Part shown: positions 1-9,822 of the stretch, piece by piece | Position numbering within the stretch: the stretch's first letter is position 1 | Layout: the number at the start of each line of letters is the position of its first letter | Source of the DNA: a bacterium | GTDB lineage: Bacteria > Patescibacteriota > Gracilibacteria > UBA1369 > PNNO01 | Length of the DNA: 36,086 nt | NCBI GenBank assembly: GCA_013824265.1 | Contig: PNNO01000004.1 | Coordinates: 160,001 to 196,086 of the forward strand | Direction of reading: 5' to 3' | Program-made: the position numbers and the translations under genes | Notes under the pieces: model-generated | The model's database searches: none | What the model saw: only the letters and a program-made list of their open reading frames with translations | Told to the model about the DNA's origin: nothing

Positions 1-47
1 TATCCGGACTAAAAGAAGGAGATAAAATCGTCACTTTTGTAAAATAA
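1..47 (+). CDS. C-terminal tail of a gene cut by the window edge, probably an HlyD/MacA-type efflux adaptor
   Basis: An open frame runs in from the edge and stops at TAA 45-47, encoding a tail that reads SGLKEGDKIVTFVK. A 'SGLKEGDKV' ending is typical of periplasmic adaptor (membrane-fusion) proteins. The next genes encode a MacB-type ATPase and two MacB-type permeases, the usual partners of such an adaptor. The gap to the ATPase start is only 13 bases, so one operon is likely. Only 14 residues are visible, so the family call rests mostly on context. Confidence 0.55.
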   Translation, partial: SGLKEGDKIVTFVK

Positions 48-60
48 GTTTCAATTTATT

Positions 61-753
61 ATGAAAAAAGAACCGCTAATAATTGCGCGCGATTTAAGAA
101 AAACATATATCACCGGAAGCGTTGCCACAGAGGTTCTTAAAGGAGTAGACGCCGAAATCCACGAAGGAGAATTTGTCGCGATTATGGGGCATTCCGGAAG
201 CGGGAAATCCACCTTGATGCACATACTTGGGTTTCTTGATGTCCCAACAAGCGGGACATACACTTTTGAAGGAAAAGACACAAAACACCTTAACGAAGAC
301 CAACTCGCCGAAATCAGAAATAAAAAAATCGGATTTGTTTTTCAGGCTTTTAATTTACTCCCAAGAACATCGGTGCTTGAAAACGTTAGGCTTCCAATGA
401 TTTATGCCGGAGTAAACGAAGAAGAACAGCTAAGAATAGCAAATGAATTAATAAAAGATGTTGGGCTCGAACACAGAATAAATAATCTTTCAAACGAGCT
501 TTCCGGCGGAGAACAACAAAGAGTGGCCGTGGCAAGATCATTGGTTAACAATCCCCTATTAATTTTGGCGGATGAACCAACGGGAAATTTGGACAGCAAA
601 TCAACAGACGAAATAATGGCACTTTTTGATGATCTTCATAAGAAAGGACACACAATAGTTATTGTAACTCATGAAGACACTGTCGCCGAACACGCCGGAA
701 GAGTAATAAGAATAAAAGACGGAGTATGTGTTTCATGTAAAGAAAACAAATGA
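61..753 (+). CDS. ABC transporter ATP-binding protein, MacB/LolD family
   Basis: This is the energising subunit of a MacB-type exporter and would bind ATP on the cytoplasmic face of two FtsX-like permeases. Visible motifs: Walker A GHSGSGKST (residues 43-51), Q-loop Gln95, signature LSGGEQQR (147-154), Walker B LLILADE (166-172) followed by PTGNLDS, and the switch His204. At 230 residues it has the usual length of a stand-alone MacB/LolD ATPase. The stop TGA overlaps the next ATG by four bases, indicating translational coupling. No Shine-Dalgarno sequence precedes the start; the upstream bases are AT-rich. The substrate cannot be told from sequence: family members export macrolides, peptides or lipoproteins. 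Confidence 0.93.
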   Translation: MKKEPLIIARDLRKTYITGSVATEVLKGVDAEIHEGEFVAIMGHSGSGKSTLMHILGFLDVPTSGTYTFEGKDTKHLNEDQLAEIRNKKIGFVFQAFNLLPRTSVLENVRLPMIYAGVNEEEQLRIANELIKDVGLEHRINNLSNELSGGEQQRVAVARSLVNNPLLILADEPTGNLDSKSTDEIMALFDDLHKKGHTIVIVTHEDTVAEHAGRVIRIKDGVCVSCKENK

Positions 754-1982
754 ACATCCTTCTCACAATCAAACTTGCGATAAGAGGACTGCTCATTAAC
801 AAAATGCGCGCTTTTTTGACAATACTTGGAATAATAATAGGCGTTTCGGGAATCATAGTAATTGTTTCTGTTGGAAACGGAGCCGAGTCGTTAATTGTAA
901 ACCAAGTTCAATCTGTAGGCTCAAACCTTATTGGCATTCTTCCGGGAGGCGGAGGCGAAGACGAACCACCGGCCGCAGTTTTTGGAATTGTAATAACAAC
1001 ATTAAAAAACGAGGATATTCTGGCTCTAAAAGAAATTCCTCATGTCCAGGCTATTTCCGGATACAACAAGACGGTTGAGCAAATAACCTATAAGAACAGA
1101 AAAGCGGAATCGACAATAAACGGTGTTTACACTCAATATCCGGAAGTTGAAGACGCTTCGGTTGCACAAGGAAGATTCTTTACCGAAGCTGAAGATTCCG
1201 GGCTCGCGCGAGTAGTTGTACTGGGCAGCTCAATAAAAAAAGAGTTGTTTGATGAAGGAGATCCGATTGGAGAAAACATTAAAATTCATGGACAAAATTT
1301 TAGAGTCATAGGAGTTTTTGAAGAACGCGGATCAAGCGGTTTTTCGAATAACGATGCATACGTTTTTATTCCGGCCAGAACAATGCAGAAAATTGTACTT
1401 GGAATCAATTACATAAGCCTGGCGAGAGTAAAAGTTGATGAAGCTCAATATGTTGATCAAACGGTAGACGCAATAAAGAATGTTATAAGAACGCGCCACG
1501 GACTTACAAACCCTGCCGATGATGATTTTGTTGTTTCAAGCATGGCTCAAGGCCTGGAAACACTTAGTCAGGTAACCGGGAGTATAAAATTATTTCTTAC
1601 AGCTATAGCGTTTATTGCCCTTATAGTTGGAGGCATTGGGATTATGAATGTTATGTATGTTTCAGTAACGGAAAGAACCCGCGAGATAGGACTTAGAAAA
1701 GCGCTTGGAGCAAGAAGAGCCGACATTTTAAAACAATTTCTTATTGAAGCCGTAACAATTACAAGTCTTGGTGGAGTTATTGGTATAGCTATCGGAGTTA
1801 TTATTTCTCTTGTTGTATCTATTGTTATTCAGCAACTTGGATACTCCTGGGACTTTATAGTAACGGCGGATTCGATTTTTTACGCATCAACCGCCATAAT
1901 GGCAATAGGAATTATTTTTGGCTATTCACCGGCAAAAAAAGCCGCATCATATCGCGCCATAGAAGCGCTACGTTATGAATAA
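750..1982 (+). CDS. MacB-like ABC transporter permease (FtsX domain), first of two
   Basis: The protein has a typical MacB-permease layout. An N-terminal membrane segment (about residues 20-45, preceded by INKMRAFLTILG) leads into a large extracytoplasmic MacB_PCD domain (about 50-270), then three membrane segments in the FtsX domain with the family signature TERTREIGLRKALGARR near residue 310. The C-terminus ends with a variant of the 'P-A-K-K-A-A-...-I-E-A-L-R-Y-E' tail common to these permeases. Length is 410 residues, against about 400 for Gram-positive-type MacB permeases without a fused ATPase. It starts inside the ATPase stop codon and is followed two bases later by a second, paralogous permease, so the working complex is probably a permease heterodimer. 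Confidence 0.9.
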   Translation: MNILLTIKLAIRGLLINKMRAFLTILGIIIGVSGIIVIVSVGNGAESLIVNQVQSVGSNLIGILPGGGGEDEPPAAVFGIVITTLKNEDILALKEIPHVQAISGYNKTVEQITYKNRKAESTINGVYTQYPEVEDASVAQGRFFTEAEDSGLARVVVLGSSIKKELFDEGDPIGENIKIHGQNFRVIGVFEERGSSGFSNNDAYVFIPARTMQKIVLGINYISLARVKVDEAQYVDQTVDAIKNVIRTRHGLTNPADDDFVVSSMAQGLETLSQVTGSIKLFLTAIAFIALIVGGIGIMNVMYVSVTERTREIGLRKALGARRADILKQFLIEAVTITSLGGVIGIAIGVIISLVVSIVIQQLGYSWDFIVTADSIFYASTAIMAIGIIFGYSPAKKAASYRAIEALRYE

Positions 1983-1984
1983 TT

Positions 1985-3247
1985 ATGATAACAAAAGGAA
2001 ATCTAAAATTAGTCTTACACCTTGCTGTAAACGGCCTTAAAACAAACAAAGGCCGCACAGTTTTAACGACTATAGGAATTGTTATAGGTATTGCGACAAT
2101 AGTTATAGTTCTTTCGGCAGGAAGAGGACTTGAAAAATTCATATTCAAACAAATTGAATCTTTTGGAGCGGACACAATAGAAGTCGAAATGAAAATTCCA
2201 AGTGTGTCGGATATGGAAATGGCATCTTCCATGGTTGGCGGAGCGGAAGTAACAACATTAAAAACCGATGATTTTGAAGCACTTAAAAGCATTCCAAACG
2301 TTGATAATTATTACGCAGCCATACTCGGGCAATATAAAAGCGTATACAAAAACAAATCGGTACGGGCAATGATTTTTGCCGTTACCGCATCACTTCCGGA
2401 AATAGACAAGGACACAAAAGTTCAGGAAGGCCGCTTTTTTACGGACAGAGAAGATAAAGCGCAAGCAAAAGTTGTAGTGCTTGGACCGGAAATAAAAGAA
2501 CAGCTTTTTGGCAGTGAAAGCGCAGTGGGAAAAAACATCAAAATAAATCAAATGAGTTTTAAAGTTATTGGAGTTGCGGAAGCAAGAGGCAACATAATGT
2601 ATTTTAATTTCGACAAAATGATCTACATGCCTCTTATAACCGGCCAAAAACAATTACTTGGAATAGATCACGTTATGTACGGTTTTTTAAGCATTCACGA
2701 TACAACCAAAACGGCCGAAACGGTCTCGGACATAAACAGTATGATGAGAAGACGTCACGACCTTCCGCCAAACGATCCCAAGAAAGATGACTTTAGAACA
2801 ACCAGTATGCAGGAAGCTTTGGAAATGGTTGGAACGGTAACTTTTGGTATGACATTGCTGGTACTTGCAATTGCAGGTATTTCACTTGTTGTAGGCGGCG
2901 TTGGAATTATGAATATAATGTACCTTTCGGTTGTTGAAAGAACCCGTGAAATAGGCCTACGCAAAGCTATAGGTGCGTCAAACTCGTTAATAAAAGCACA
3001 ATTTCTTGTTGAGGCACTGCTAATAACCGGAATTGGAGGTTTGGCCGGAATTGTACTTGGTACAATTCTTGTTGTGATTATTGACCTCGGCGCAAAGCTT
3101 CAGGGCTACGATTTTGGCATGACAATAACGCTGGATGCAGTTCTGCTTGGTTTTGCATCAGCGCTTATATTTGGAGTTCTTTTCGGACTTTACCCTGCAC
3201 GAAAAGCCTCAGAGCTATCCCCTGTTGAAGCCTTAAGGTACGAATAG
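1985..3247 (+). CDS. MacB-like ABC transporter permease (FtsX domain), second of two
   Basis: This is a paralogue of the preceding permease with the same architecture: an N-terminal membrane helix after KTNKGRTVLTTIGI, an extracytoplasmic domain, then three membrane helices with VERTREIGLRKAIGAS near residue 315, ending in SPVEALRYE. It is 420 residues long. The two permeases share the family blocks but are clearly divergent, so this is an old duplication rather than a recent copy. It begins two bases after the first permease stops and is presumably co-translated. Its last 15 bases overlap the 3' end of a small gene on the other strand. Confidence 0.9.
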   Translation: MITKGNLKLVLHLAVNGLKTNKGRTVLTTIGIVIGIATIVIVLSAGRGLEKFIFKQIESFGADTIEVEMKIPSVSDMEMASSMVGGAEVTTLKTDDFEALKSIPNVDNYYAAILGQYKSVYKNKSVRAMIFAVTASLPEIDKDTKVQEGRFFTDREDKAQAKVVVLGPEIKEQLFGSESAVGKNIKINQMSFKVIGVAEARGNIMYFNFDKMIYMPLITGQKQLLGIDHVMYGFLSIHDTTKTAETVSDINSMMRRRHDLPPNDPKKDDFRTTSMQEALEMVGTVTFGMTLLVLAIAGISLVVGGVGIMNIMYLSVVERTREIGLRKAIGASNSLIKAQFLVEALLITGIGGLAGIVLGTILVVIIDLGAKLQGYDFGMTITLDAVLLGFASALIFGVLFGLYPARKASELSPVEALRYE

Positions 3248-3499
3248 CCTTCCCCTACAACAATCATCAAGCCTATTATGTGTTTCTTCTCTCATTTGAT
3301 TTATTGGCATAAATCCATTTTCCTCAAGTTCTTCGGCTGTAAATCTTGCTATTTGCTGACCTTCATTATTTATAACAATGAAAATTCCAGGATCACATTC
3401 GGGTGAGAAAATATCATAAATAATTCCATCAAGTTCTACATTCTTAACATCAGAGAAAATTGACCTTTCAACACCTTCTTTACCTTCTTTGATTCCCAT
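3233..3499 (-). CDS. Small hypothetical protein, 88 aa
   Basis: I do not recognise the family. The frame is open for 88 codons, starts with ATG and looks like a soluble acidic protein: many Glu/Asp residues, no membrane segment, and a Cys pair (DDCC) near the C-terminus. It overlaps the end of the second permease by 15 bases in a convergent arrangement. No Shine-Dalgarno is present, as for most genes in this window. The natural-looking composition and the otherwise empty space upstream of it support a real gene. Confidence 0.55.
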   Translation of the reverse strand: MGIKEGKEGVERSIFSDVKNVELDGIIYDIFSPECDPGIFIVINNEGQQIARFTAEELEENGFMPINQMREETHNRLDDCCRGRLFVP

Positions 3500-3571
3500 T
3501 TTTTTAAAGTTACATGCTTAATTAAGTTGGGTAGCAGTTTTACAAAATTTCAAGATAACGTCAACAAGAAA

Positions 3572-3596
3572 ATACACCCTGTCTATAAAGGGGTAT
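3572..3596 (-). terminator. Possible terminator after tRNA-Ile
   Basis: On the minus strand, just downstream of tRNA-Ile, an inverted repeat (plus-strand arms at 3572-3579 and 3590-3596, one mismatch) is followed by a short T-rich run. It is placed where a tRNA transcript would end, but the stem is short. Confidence 0.4.
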
Positions 3597-3599
3597 AAA

Positions 3600-3676
3600 T
3601 GGTGGGCTTGCGTGGAGTTGAACCACGGACCTCGTCGTTATCAGCGACGCGCTCTAACCAACTGAGCTACAAGCCC
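3600..3676 (-). tRNA. tRNA-Ile (GAU anticodon), CCA encoded
   Basis: Read on the minus strand it folds as a full cloverleaf. The acceptor GGGCTTG pairs with CAAGCCC. The D-loop has AGCTCAGTTGG, the anticodon loop CTGATAA gives anticodon GAU, and the T-arm contains GGTTCAACTCC. The 3' CCA is encoded (plus-strand tgg at 3600-3602). In a classical ribosomal RNA operon this tRNA sits between 16S and 23S. Here it lies about 2.7 kb downstream of the 16S gene, beyond tRNA-Ala and an oppositely oriented protein gene. Confidence 0.97.
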
Positions 3677-3776
3677 AAGACAATTATCAAAGACTAATTA
3701 CCGATTGCTAATTAGCCCCGATATTTTGCCAAAGAAAAAAGTCTTTTGCAAGTACAAAATTAGGGTATTATGGCAA

Positions 3777-5711
3777 ATGAAACTCCTTAACGAAATGTTC
3801 ATGAAACGTATATTCATCGTTGGCGCTCTAATACTTTGGGCATTTGTAATAATACTAAAGCAAGGGGGCCAAAGTCTTTTAATTCACTACGCATGGCCAT
3901 TTATCGTGGGAGGCACTTTTATACTTTTGTTCAATAAAGAGTGGCTTAAAAACAAACCCGGGATAACGGAACTCTTGATGCTTTTAACTTTATCAACCTT
4001 TTTAATAACATTTCTTTTCGATCTGTCCCCTTCCGATGGTTCACTTGAATTGATGAATATCTCCGGAGGATTATTACTGGCCATAACTTTACACCAAACA
4101 AAATGGACCGAAGAAGATTTAAAAACACTGTTTATAGGGCTAATAGCAGTAGTTGTTGTTCTTAATATGTGGGGACTTATTTTGTACGCGGGAGGACATC
4201 CTTTTAACAGACTTGTTGGCCCTTTAATAAAGCCAAATGAGGCCTTCGCCGGATTTCCAAATTTGCTTGCCAACCTAAACATTCTGGCGATCATTCCGGC
4301 GGTATATCTTCACAATAAAACAACAAATAAAAAATATACGGCGATAATGTGCGTGACATGCTTAATTCTTTTTACCGGCTTTTTACTAACCTTCTCAAGA
4401 GCAGCATGGATAAGCGTAATATTTGGAATAGCAATAGTTGCGTTTACGACATTTAAATTTAACAAACAGCTTTTAAAGCTTGTACTGGCATTTGTTATAT
4501 CTCTGATTCTTGTAACCGGAATAAACAGCTTAAGAGGCAATTCTCAACAAGTACAATCATTGGAAGAAAAAATTGCCTTTCAGTCTGAAGACGAGGGAAG
4601 CTCTATAACGGAAAGAGTGGCCTCTATACAAAGAGGACTGGATATGACCCTCTCACACCCTTTAACAGGTGTTGGAGCCGGAAGCTTTAATTACATCTCG
4701 CAAAGCTACGAGAAGGATTTTGAAACACTCTCAAGCTATCCTTACAGTCTACCTGTAAAAATGCTGGCCGAGCACGGAGTAATAGTCTTTACTCTGCTTT
4801 TATTCTGGCTTGGTATAATTATTGTAAGTTCATTAAAAAACAAATCGCAGCTTGTTGTAGTTGGAGGCGTAACGGTACTTTCGTTGCTTGTTCACCACAG
4901 CGTAGACAACAATCTGGACTTTTTTGCAGCCAGCTTTCCCCTCTTCATTCTTCTTGGAATAATTTGGCCGCACAATGAAGGCAAAAAGAATCACGCAATT
5001 CACAATAAATACATATTAACCGTTATCGCTATTGCCACGCTTGCAGGTATAGCATTTGCAGGGCATGAAGCCTGGTACGGAAGGTATTACATACAGGCAA
5101 GAAACTCTGCCGGTGCCGGGAACCATCAGGAAGCTTTTGAAAATTACGGAAAAGCGCAGGATTTATTTTTCTCAAGAGATGCCAGCCTTGCCCAATCTTA
5201 TAGCGCGCTTGAAATTTACCGCGAAAATAAAGAGTCAATTTGGCTGGAAAATTCATTCAAAAAAGCGGGCGAATATTCTAAACTTCACAACCCAATTGAC
5301 TACCAAGGACCACTCCAATTGGCAGCAATTTCATGTGAACAAAATAATTATTCAGATTGCAACATGTACGCCACACAGGCAGAACTGCTCGGAGGAGGAA
5401 ATAATTTTAAGACCGATTTCTACAAACTTACCTACCTCTACAGCAAGGGCGATTCCGGCCAGTCGAACAATTTTATTGATCTTCTTAATTTAAAGCTGAA
5501 CAAATATTTTGATCTACTAAAAGTGAATGCCCACATGACAATTTTAACGGATAATCCAAGGTACGCGATATATATTTTGGAAGAACTTTCAAAGCATGAT
5601 TACGATCGTTTTCAACCACTTTACGAGAGCATGTTTGAAGCTGCAAAAGACGAATACAAAAAATTCCACACTAAGTATGGAATTAAAGCGGAAATAGATT
5701 TCCTGGAATGA
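3777..5711 (+). CDS. O-antigen ligase/polymerase (Wzy/WaaL)-like membrane protein with C-terminal repeat region
   Basis: The N-terminal two thirds is strongly hydrophobic with about a dozen membrane segments. The Wzy_C-type signature, a GVGAGSFNY block after a conserved Arg-rich stretch (SITERVASIQRG), lies near the middle. The last 200 or so residues are soluble, helical and TPR-like (repeated Ala/Tyr-rich helices). Proteins of this type join or polymerise polysaccharide on the outer face of the cytoplasmic membrane. The start is uncertain. A TTG at 3705 gives an implausible charged leader. ATG 3777 is used here, and ATG 3801 (MKRIFIVGALILW) is equally attractive because a TATTAT -10-like box at 3766-3771 would start the transcript around 3778. 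The gene lies between tRNA-Ile and tRNA-Ala, on the opposite strand to both. Confidence 0.8.
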   Translation: MKLLNEMFMKRIFIVGALILWAFVIILKQGGQSLLIHYAWPFIVGGTFILLFNKEWLKNKPGITELLMLLTLSTFLITFLFDLSPSDGSLELMNISGGLLLAITLHQTKWTEEDLKTLFIGLIAVVVVLNMWGLILYAGGHPFNRLVGPLIKPNEAFAGFPNLLANLNILAIIPAVYLHNKTTNKKYTAIMCVTCLILFTGFLLTFSRAAWISVIFGIAIVAFTTFKFNKQLLKLVLAFVISLILVTGINSLRGNSQQVQSLEEKIAFQSEDEGSSITERVASIQRGLDMTLSHPLTGVGAGSFNYISQSYEKDFETLSSYPYSLPVKMLAEHGVIVFTLLLFWLGIIIVSSLKNKSQLVVVGGVTVLSLLVHHSVDNNLDFFAASFPLFILLGIIWPHNEGKKNHAIHNKYILTVIAIATLAGIAFAGHEAWYGRYYIQARNSAGAGNHQEAFENYGKAQDLFFSRDASLAQSYSALEIYRENKESIWLENSFKKAGEYSKLHNPIDYQGPLQLAAISCEQNNYSDCNMYATQAELLGGGNNFKTDFYKLTYLYSKGDSGQSNNFIDLLNLKLNKYFDLLKVNAHMTILTDNPRYAIYILEELSKHDYDRFQPLYESMFEAAKDEYKKFHTKYGIKAEIDFLE

Positions 5712-5717
5712 TTTCTT

Positions 5718-5794
5718 TGGTGGAGCTAAAGGGAGTCGAACCCTTGACCTCCTCGGTGCAAACGAGGCGCTCTAGCCAACTGAGCTATAGCCCC
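5718..5794 (-). tRNA. tRNA-Ala (UGC anticodon), CCA encoded
   Basis: Read on the minus strand: acceptor GGGGCTA pairs with TAGCTCC, giving the G3-U70 wobble that identifies alanine tRNAs. The anticodon loop TTTGCAC gives UGC, the T-arm contains GGTTCGACTCC, and CCA is encoded (plus-strand tgg 5718-5720). It lies about 0.6 kb downstream of the 16S gene on the same strand, but beyond the 16S terminator and a small protein gene. Confidence 0.97.
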
Positions 5795-5828
5795 AAAGTG
5801 AAAATCTTTCTTCCCAAGCATTATCCTA

Positions 5829-6140
5829 TTATTTTTCTTCTTTTTCAAGCTCTTGTTTGATCTCTTTTGTAATCTCTTTTTCATCCTTACGTTTCTTCAT
5901 ATTCACGTAGCCTTCCCATACAACGTCTTTTGCCGAAAACAAGGCCCAGACGATGAATAAAACGAGAAAAGGATAACTTCCTATCTGCCAAGCATAAACG
6001 GCCAGGACAGAGGCTCCTATGAAATTAATGAAGTCGTACTCAAAATCATCAGCATTCCACTTACCAAGATGATTCATAAGAAAACCAACCATAATAACAA
6101 GTGCGCCGATAAAACCTATAATTGTGTATGAATCTAACAT
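5829..6140 (-). CDS. Small membrane protein, CBU_0592-like family
   Basis: This 103-residue protein has about three membrane segments (roughly residues 6-24, 38-55 and 57-72) and a highly charged, helical Lys/Glu tail (from about 78). The pattern of an early IGFIGALVIMVGF helix, a FINFIGASVLAVYAWQ block and a YPFLVLFIVWALFS helix matches the CBU_0592-like family of small membrane proteins. That family has no firmly established function, though some members are annotated as transporters. It is on the 16S strand but beyond the 16S terminator, so it needs its own promoter or residual read-through. Confidence 0.7.
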   Translation of the reverse strand: MLDSYTIIGFIGALVIMVGFLMNHLGKWNADDFEYDFINFIGASVLAVYAWQIGSYPFLVLFIVWALFSAKDVVWEGYVNMKKRKDEKEITKEIKQELEKEEK

Positions 6141-6242
6141 TATTTTTCGTCAAGATTTAACAACAAGCCCAAGTTTATATAAAAGGGTTATTATCGTCAA
6201 GAAAATAAAAAGTGCGGCTCTAAAGGCCAAGCCAATGGCACC

Positions 6243-6269
6243 AAAAAAAGCCGCTAACGAGAGCGGCTT
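6243..6269 (-). terminator. Rho-independent terminator of the 16S rRNA transcript
   Basis: On the minus strand an 8-bp perfect stem AAGCCGCT/AGCGGCTT with a 6-base loop is followed directly by seven T residues. It lies about 135 bases after the 16S 3' end and before the next gene, so the 16S transcript ends here without reaching tRNA-Ala. Confidence 0.9.
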
Positions 6270-6294
6270 ATATGGTATGTCAATGACATCCAGA

Positions 6295-6313
6295 GTGTAA
6301 TAGAGAACCTGTT
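6295..6313 (-). other. 3' arm of the pre-16S processing stem
   Basis: In the transcript this segment can pair with the leader segment at 7954-7974: a perfect 13-bp duplex (GTGTAATAGAGAA with TTCTCTATTACAC), then about seven more pairs after single bulges. Long duplexes that loop out 16S are the normal RNase III processing substrate. It lies between the 16S 3' end and the terminator. Confidence 0.85.
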
Positions 6314-6402
6314 CCCTATCCTAATAAAAGGGTAAGGCTCGACTACTAATTACTAATTGTTAATAATAAATTACTAACAATAGCAATATAAATCTCCTTA
6401 GA

Positions 6403-7866
<1,464 letters not shown>

Positions 7867-7953
7867 TATGAAGTAGTGACAACAATAAATTATTGCCACT
7901 GCTGTATAAATGGACAGCAACAACGAATTGTTACCGCCAAAAAAAACTTAATA

Positions 7954-7974
7954 AACAAGGTTTCTCTATTACAC
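7954..7974 (-). other. 5' arm of the pre-16S processing stem
   Basis: This is the leader partner of 6295-6313. It lies between boxA and the 16S 5' end, the usual position for the RNase III stem. Its presence shows that processing does not require a linked 23S. Confidence 0.85.
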
Positions 7975-7980
7975 CCTAAA

Positions 7981-7992
7981 TGTTAAAGGACT
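7981..7992 (-). promoter_or_regulatory. boxA antitermination element in the 16S leader
   Basis: The minus-strand sequence AGTCCTTTAACA closely matches the boxA consensus TGCTCTTTAACA, the NusB-S10 binding site of rRNA antitermination complexes. It lies between the promoter and the processing stem. Confidence 0.75.
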
Positions 7993-8034
7993 CATCCGGA
8001 AAAGATAACCAATTCCTACTGAAAATGCTGGTCT

Positions 8035-8064
8035 ATTCTAATGTAACAAAAATAGGGAAGTCAA
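8035..8064 (-). promoter_or_regulatory. 16S rRNA promoter
   Basis: On the minus strand, -35 TTGACT (8059-8064) and -10 TAGAAT (8035-8040) are separated by 18 bases. Transcription would start near 8028, giving a leader of about 160 bases before 16S. Confidence 0.8.
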
Positions 8065-8094
8065 GAGATTTTGGAAGAAATTTTTCTTTTTATT

Positions 8095-8103
8095 TGGTAT
8101 AAT
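8095..8103 (+). promoter_or_regulatory. clpP promoter (extended -10)
   Basis: TGGTATAAT is a perfect -10 hexamer with the TGn extension. No good -35 is seen at the right distance, which is normal for extended -10 promoters. It is divergent from the 16S promoter, and the leader would be about 39 bases with no Shine-Dalgarno. Confidence 0.7.
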
Positions 8104-8148
8104 GATTTAAGAGCTTAATTGAGCCTTATTATTTAAAACAAATCTGCT

Positions 8149-8787
8149 ATGCAAAATGACGATTTATCCCCAAATAACAATTCGAGCAATCAACCCATAA
8201 TGGATCAGCTCATTCCAACGGTGATTGAAAAAACAAGTTTCGGAGAACGAGCTTACGACATTTATTCCAGACTGTTGAAGGACAGAATTATTTTCCTTGG
8301 ATCGGGAATAAACGATGCCGTTGCAAACACGGTTATCGCACAACTTCTTTTCCTTGAGAACGAGGATGCAAACAAAGATATCACTCTTTATGTTCATTCA
8401 CCCGGAGGGCATGTAACTGCAGGTTTGGCTATTTATGACACCATGCAGTTTATTAAGCCAGACGTATCTACAGTATGTATTGGAATGGCAGCTTCAATGG
8501 GAGCTGTAATACTTGCAGGAGGAGCAAAAGGAAAACGTTTTGCGCTTCCAAATTCGGAAGTTATGATTCACCAGCCTCTTGGAGGAATGGAAGGACAGGC
8601 ATCTGATATAAGAATTCATGCGGACCATATTATAAAGACCAAGGAACGTTTAAATAAGATCCTTGCAGACCACACAGGACAGCCAATTGAAATAATCGAG
8701 AAAGATACGGACAGAGACAACTTCATGAACGCTGAAGCTGCGAAAAAATATGGACTTGTAGACAAGATTATTAAGCCAAGAGCTTAA
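8149..8787 (+). CDS. clpP: ATP-dependent Clp protease proteolytic subunit ClpP
   Basis: ClpP is a cytoplasmic serine protease that forms two stacked heptameric rings and degrades proteins unfolded by Clp ATPases. The catalytic triad is visible with the spacing of E. coli ClpP: Ser116 in GMAASMG, His141 in MIHQPLGG and Asp190 in DTDRDNFM (25 and 49 residues apart). The 'YVHSPGG' oxyanion strand is present. At 212 residues the length is normal, with a polar Asn-rich N-terminal extension of about 20 residues. The start ATG lies 39 bases after an extended -10 promoter. Its 3' end overlaps the convergent ATP-grasp gene by four bases. No ClpX is in the window. Confidence 0.97.
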   Translation: MQNDDLSPNNNSSNQPIMDQLIPTVIEKTSFGERAYDIYSRLLKDRIIFLGSGINDAVANTVIAQLLFLENEDANKDITLYVHSPGGHVTAGLAIYDTMQFIKPDVSTVCIGMAASMGAVILAGGAKGKRFALPNSEVMIHQPLGGMEGQASDIRIHADHIIKTKERLNKILADHTGQPIEIIEKDTDRDNFMNAEAAKKYGLVDKIIKPRA

Positions 8788-9707
8788 GCAGACCTGTTCT
8801 TAAATCTTACCGCAAAATCTATAATCATTCCCGGGATATCAAGCCCGGAAACTTCGGTTATACCATCAAGCCCGGGATTACAGTTAACTTCCATAATCAC
8901 AGGTCCGGTTTTTGAACGCAAGATATCAACACCGGCAATTGTTAATCCTAAGGCCTTTGTAGCTGCCAAAGATATTTCTTTCTCCTCTTTTGTAAGTTCA
9001 ATTATGCTGCCCTTTCCTCCAAGCGCAAGGTTTGATCTAAAATCACGACCTTGCGAATCTCTCTCCATTGAAGCGACTATTTCTCCATCTATAATAAACA
9101 CTCTTATATCTTTTCCTTCAGATTCGGCAACATATTCCTGAATCAATATGGAAGTAAAATCAGGGCTTGTTAAAAGCATATCAAAGGAGCTGTGAAGCGA
9201 CCTTTTTGTTTCAACTATGGCAACACCTTTTCCAAGTGAACCAAAAGGAGTTTTGATTATTATAGGGAAACTTCCTATCTTTTTTATGGCTTCATCAAGA
9301 TACTCGAATCTACTAACTACCATTGTTTTTGGCACCGGAATACCTCTTTCTGTAAGAAGCTGTAATGTTCTAAGCTTGTTTTTGGCGTTAATTAAAGAAT
9401 CATAAGTCTGTATGATTGAAATATCCACCATCTCAATCTGATGAACAATTGTCGCGTTTAAAGAGACATTTTCAAGCATACTAAATCTTGGGATAACAAC
9501 GTCAACCTTCGGGAATGGCTTTCCAGCGTACAAAAGCTTTGGAGTGGTTCTTGTATAATAAAGCTGGCATTTATCAACTCTAAGCACCCTTGGCTCGTGA
9601 CCTCTCGCCCTGGCTGCATTACGAAGCATCTTAATATCATTTGGAAGTTTTTTTGATCTTACAGGCGTCAATGGGCCTGATTTAAACTGAAGAAGACCTA
9701 TCTTCAT
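8784..9707 (-). CDS. RimK-family ATP-grasp ligase
   Basis: ATP-grasp enzymes of this family join an amino acid, often glutamate, to an acceptor carboxylate using ATP; RimK itself adds glutamates to ribosomal protein S6. Family marks: the N-terminal domain (residues 1-100) with the '[11 protein letters not shown]' block, the ATP-grasp loop [17 protein letters not shown] (about 145-165), the [19 protein letters not shown] block (about 205-225) and the metal-binding end [16 protein letters not shown] (about 270-285). Length is 307 residues, close to RimK at 300. No ribosomal protein gene is adjacent, so the acceptor is unknown. It is convergent with clpP, overlapping by four bases, and divergent from the lipoprotein gene. 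Confidence 0.85.
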   Translation of the reverse strand: MKIGLLQFKSGPLTPVRSKKLPNDIKMLRNAARARGHEPRVLRVDKCQLYYTRTTPKLLYAGKPFPKVDVVIPRFSMLENVSLNATIVHQIEMVDISIIQTYDSLINAKNKLRTLQLLTERGIPVPKTMVVSRFEYLDEAIKKIGSFPIIIKTPFGSLGKGVAIVETKRSLHSSFDMLLTSPDFTSILIQEYVAESEGKDIRVFIIDGEIVASMERDSQGRDFRSNLALGGKGSIIELTKEEKEISLAATKALGLTIAGVDILRSKTGPVIMEVNCNPGLDGITEVSGLDIPGMIIDFAVRFKNRSA

Positions 9708-9822
9708 ATCATTGTTTGTTAAAGCTGGTACATAATAAGATTATTTCTCACTAAATCAAGCTCTTTTAAATAACCTCGGTTATCTGTACAATACGGACGT
9801 ATATTTTATAAAGAACAGATAT

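Noticed and set aside
5056-5493. 145-codon plus-strand ORF inside the O-antigen ligase-like gene
   Set aside because: It is a shifted-frame shadow of the C-terminal repeat region, with low-complexity, unnatural composition.
9217-9405. Plus-strand ORF inside the ATP-grasp gene
   Set aside because: It is an antisense shadow of a well-conserved RimK-like coding region.
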